This document shows positions 5,465 through 5,484 of a stretch of DNA of 5,484 nt, piece after piece. The notes beneath the pieces are model-generated. The model worked only from the letters and a program-made list of their open reading frames with translations, was not told the origin of the DNA and did no database searches. How positions within the stretch are numbered: position 1 is the stretch's first letter; each line of letters opens with the position of its first letter. Made by a program: the position numbers and the translations under genes. Origin of the DNA: CAZFBR01 sp035353495 [NCBI: uncultured bacterium] (GTDB lineage: Bacteria > DAOPZR01); the NCBI GenBank assembly GCA_964517215.1, contig CAZFBR010000223.1, positions 1 to 5,484 on the forward strand, in the 5' to 3' direction.

Positions 5465-5484
5465 GTTGCGCGATAATTAACCAG

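Larger units (their letters stand above)
5410..5484. other. AT-rich upstream region at window edge
   Basis: This stretch is clearly richer in A and T than the rest of the window, with an A7 run at 5434-5440, and probably holds the promoter of the unknown gene. On the minus strand TAGTAT (5440-5445) is a weak -10 candidate without a convincing -35 partner. The minus-strand frame whose codons begin at 5483 stays open from the window edge into the unknown gene, but it is too short to call a gene. Confidence 0.4.

Noticed and set aside
5436-5484. Plus-strand gene or promoter starting at the right edge
   Set aside because: GATAAT at 5472-5477 resembles a -10 box but has no -35 partner, and too little sequence follows to judge.

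Overview
The window is GC-rich bacterial chromosomal DNA with tightly packed genes. It looks like part of a surface-polysaccharide locus (O-antigen or capsule type) of a Gram-negative bacterium. The ABC-2 exporter pair of the Wzm/Wzt family, a GT4-like glycosyltransferase and the tandem radical SAM enzymes would fit an anaerobic or facultative lineage, for example a deltaproteobacterium-like organism. The sequence alone does not fix the taxon, and that placement is inference.

Left part, plus strand (1-1721): two radical SAM genes in tandem, 17 bases apart. The first is only the C-terminal part of a protein that resembles B12-binding radical SAM enzymes; its start lies outside the window. The second is complete and has a CxxxCxxC radical SAM core plus a cysteine-rich SPASM-like C-terminal domain.

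Right part, minus strand (5409 down to 1711), in transcription order: an unrecognised 207-residue protein with a TTG start, the ABC-2 permease (wzm-like), its ATPase (wzt-like, short form without a carbohydrate-binding extension), and a GT4-like glycosyltransferase with a long C-terminal coiled coil. Permease and ATPase overlap by 8 bases. ATPase and glycosyltransferase share one base (TAATG). These three genes therefore form one translationally coupled unit for exporting and probably extending a polymer. A near-consensus sigma70 promoter (TTGACA, 17-base spacer, TACAAT) sits directly in front of the permease, so close that the transcript would start at or next to the ATG.

The two gene groups converge. 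The radical SAM gene and the glycosyltransferase gene overlap tail to tail by 11 bases, and a perfect 7-bp hairpin lies across that overlap. The right edge (5410-5484) is AT-rich and non-coding, with a 12-base palindrome and an 8-base tandem repeat. I see no RNA genes, CRISPR array, insertion sequence or attachment site. The parts most worth checking are the exporter promoter with its apparently leaderless start, the unknown upstream protein, and the pairing of two radical SAM enzymes with a glycan exporter.
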